Of a stretch of 6,042 nt of DNA, positions 5,806 to 6,042 are shown in pieces. The stretch lies in the NCBI GenBank assembly GCA_946183385.1, contig CAMHBN010000126.1:1-6042 (forward strand), read 5' to 3'. Within the stretch, counting starts at the first letter, position 1; each line of letters opens with the position of its first letter. Made by a program: the position numbers and the translations under genes. The notes below the pieces were generated by a model. It saw only the letters and a program-made list of their open reading frames with translations. It ran no database searches and had not been told where the DNA came from. The stretch is from an uncultured Ruminococcus sp. (lineage in GTDB: Bacteria > Bacillota > Clostridia > Oscillospirales > Ruminococcaceae).

Positions 5806-5879
5806 AATACGGACGTATAAAGTATACATAATATCTGATTAGGAGAGATAGTTATGAAGCGACTTTTTACGTCCGTATT
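5806..5879. promoter_or_regulatory. 12-bp inverted repeat pair flanking the lipoprotein start (possible twin operators)
   Basis: AATACGGACGTA at 5806-5817 is the exact reverse complement of TACGTCCGTATT at 5868-5879. Each arm is itself a dyad: ATACG-GA-CGTAT at 5807-5818 is perfect, and TTACG-TC-CGTAT at 5867-5878 has one mismatched pair. Their centres lie 60 bp apart. The ribosome binding site and ATG of the lipoprotein gene lie between them, and the right arm falls in its codons 5-9. TATAAA at 5816-5821 and CATAAT at 5827-5832 are possible -10 elements without a matching -35. It could be a two-site operator, or an RNA stem closing a 50-nt loop around the translation start. Confidence 0.45.
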
Positions 5880-6042
5880 CCTTTTTGGAGCGATATTATG
5901 CCTGACGTCCTGCTCGTCACCGATGGGCGGGAGCTCAGTCCGCGAGAACAAGCTCGCGTGCGCGTTCACCTCGCCCGTCAATATGAGCCTCGACAAGCTC
6001 AACGCCGAGGGCACGGTGACCCGCCTCGGAGACGGCGAATGG
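5854..6042 (+). CDS. Putative lipoprotein, N-terminal part (runs off the window)
   Basis: ATG at 5854 follows GGAG at 5842-5845 with 8-nt spacing, and the frame stays open for 63 codons to the window end. Residues 1-20 form a lipoprotein signal peptide: MKR, a hydrophobic core of F, L, V, I and A, then the lipobox L-T-S-C with Cys20 as the predicted lipidated residue. After a short linker rich in S and G, the mature part (CAFTSPVNMSLDKLNAEG and on) resembles extracytoplasmic beta-strand repeat proteins, but no family can be named from this fragment. The protein would be exported and tethered to the outer face of the membrane. It starts 61 nt after nnr with no terminator between, so readthrough from the 3473 promoter is plausible; the paired dyads around its start suggest an added control point. 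Confidence 0.8.
   Translation, partial: MKRLFTSVFLFGAILCLTSCSSPMGGSSVRENKLACAFTSPVNMSLDKLNAEGTVTRLGDGEW

Overview
The window is about 6 kb of a bacterial chromosome. It looks like a low-G+C-phylum anaerobe with a moderately high G+C genome, most likely an Oscillospiraceae/Ruminococcus-like Clostridium relative. The signs are strong AGGAGG-type ribosome binding sites, an M-domain-poor ClpC, a DUF6106-like membrane protein, a tiny cysteine-rich membrane protein of the kind annotated in ruminococci, and short palindromes ending in CCCCTAC between genes. The taxonomic call is inference from gene content and style; no rRNA or other marker is present.

Positions 1-500 (rightward): the C-terminal end of an unidentified membrane protein is followed 21 nt later by a small acidic protein gene. 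That gene is broken by one apparent frameshift near position 251, which a single extra T would repair to 95 residues. The unit ends in a strong intrinsic terminator at 468-497. This stretch looks more A+T-rich than the rest.

Positions 498-636: a gene-free convergent spacer holding two small palindromes of the same style and a degenerate heptamer repeat.

Positions 637-2979 (leftward): a complete 780-residue ClpC/ClpA-type AAA+ unfoldase with both ATPase modules and a probable ClpP-docking LGF, but with a shortened middle domain. It stands alone here, with no ctsR, mcsA or mcsB beside it.

Positions 2980-3350: a divergent intergenic region, then a 45-residue membrane protein with ten cysteines and its own terminator. 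Positions 3351-3472 hold no gene that I can see.

Positions 3473-6042 (rightward): a good sigma-A-type promoter drives a 179-residue two-helix membrane protein (DUF6106-like). After a 14-nt gap comes a bifunctional NAD(P)HX epimerase/dehydratase (Nnr), a metabolite-repair enzyme with an unusual charged insertion in its epimerase half. After a further 61-nt gap without a terminator, a lipoprotein gene begins and runs off the window. The lipoprotein start is flanked by two matching 12-bp dyad sites whose centres lie 60 bp apart, a possible two-operator arrangement. I see no tRNA, rRNA, CRISPR array, transposase or phage gene. The least explained items are the Nnr insertion, the paired dyads, the cysteine-rich mini-protein next to clpC, and the frameshifted acidic gene.
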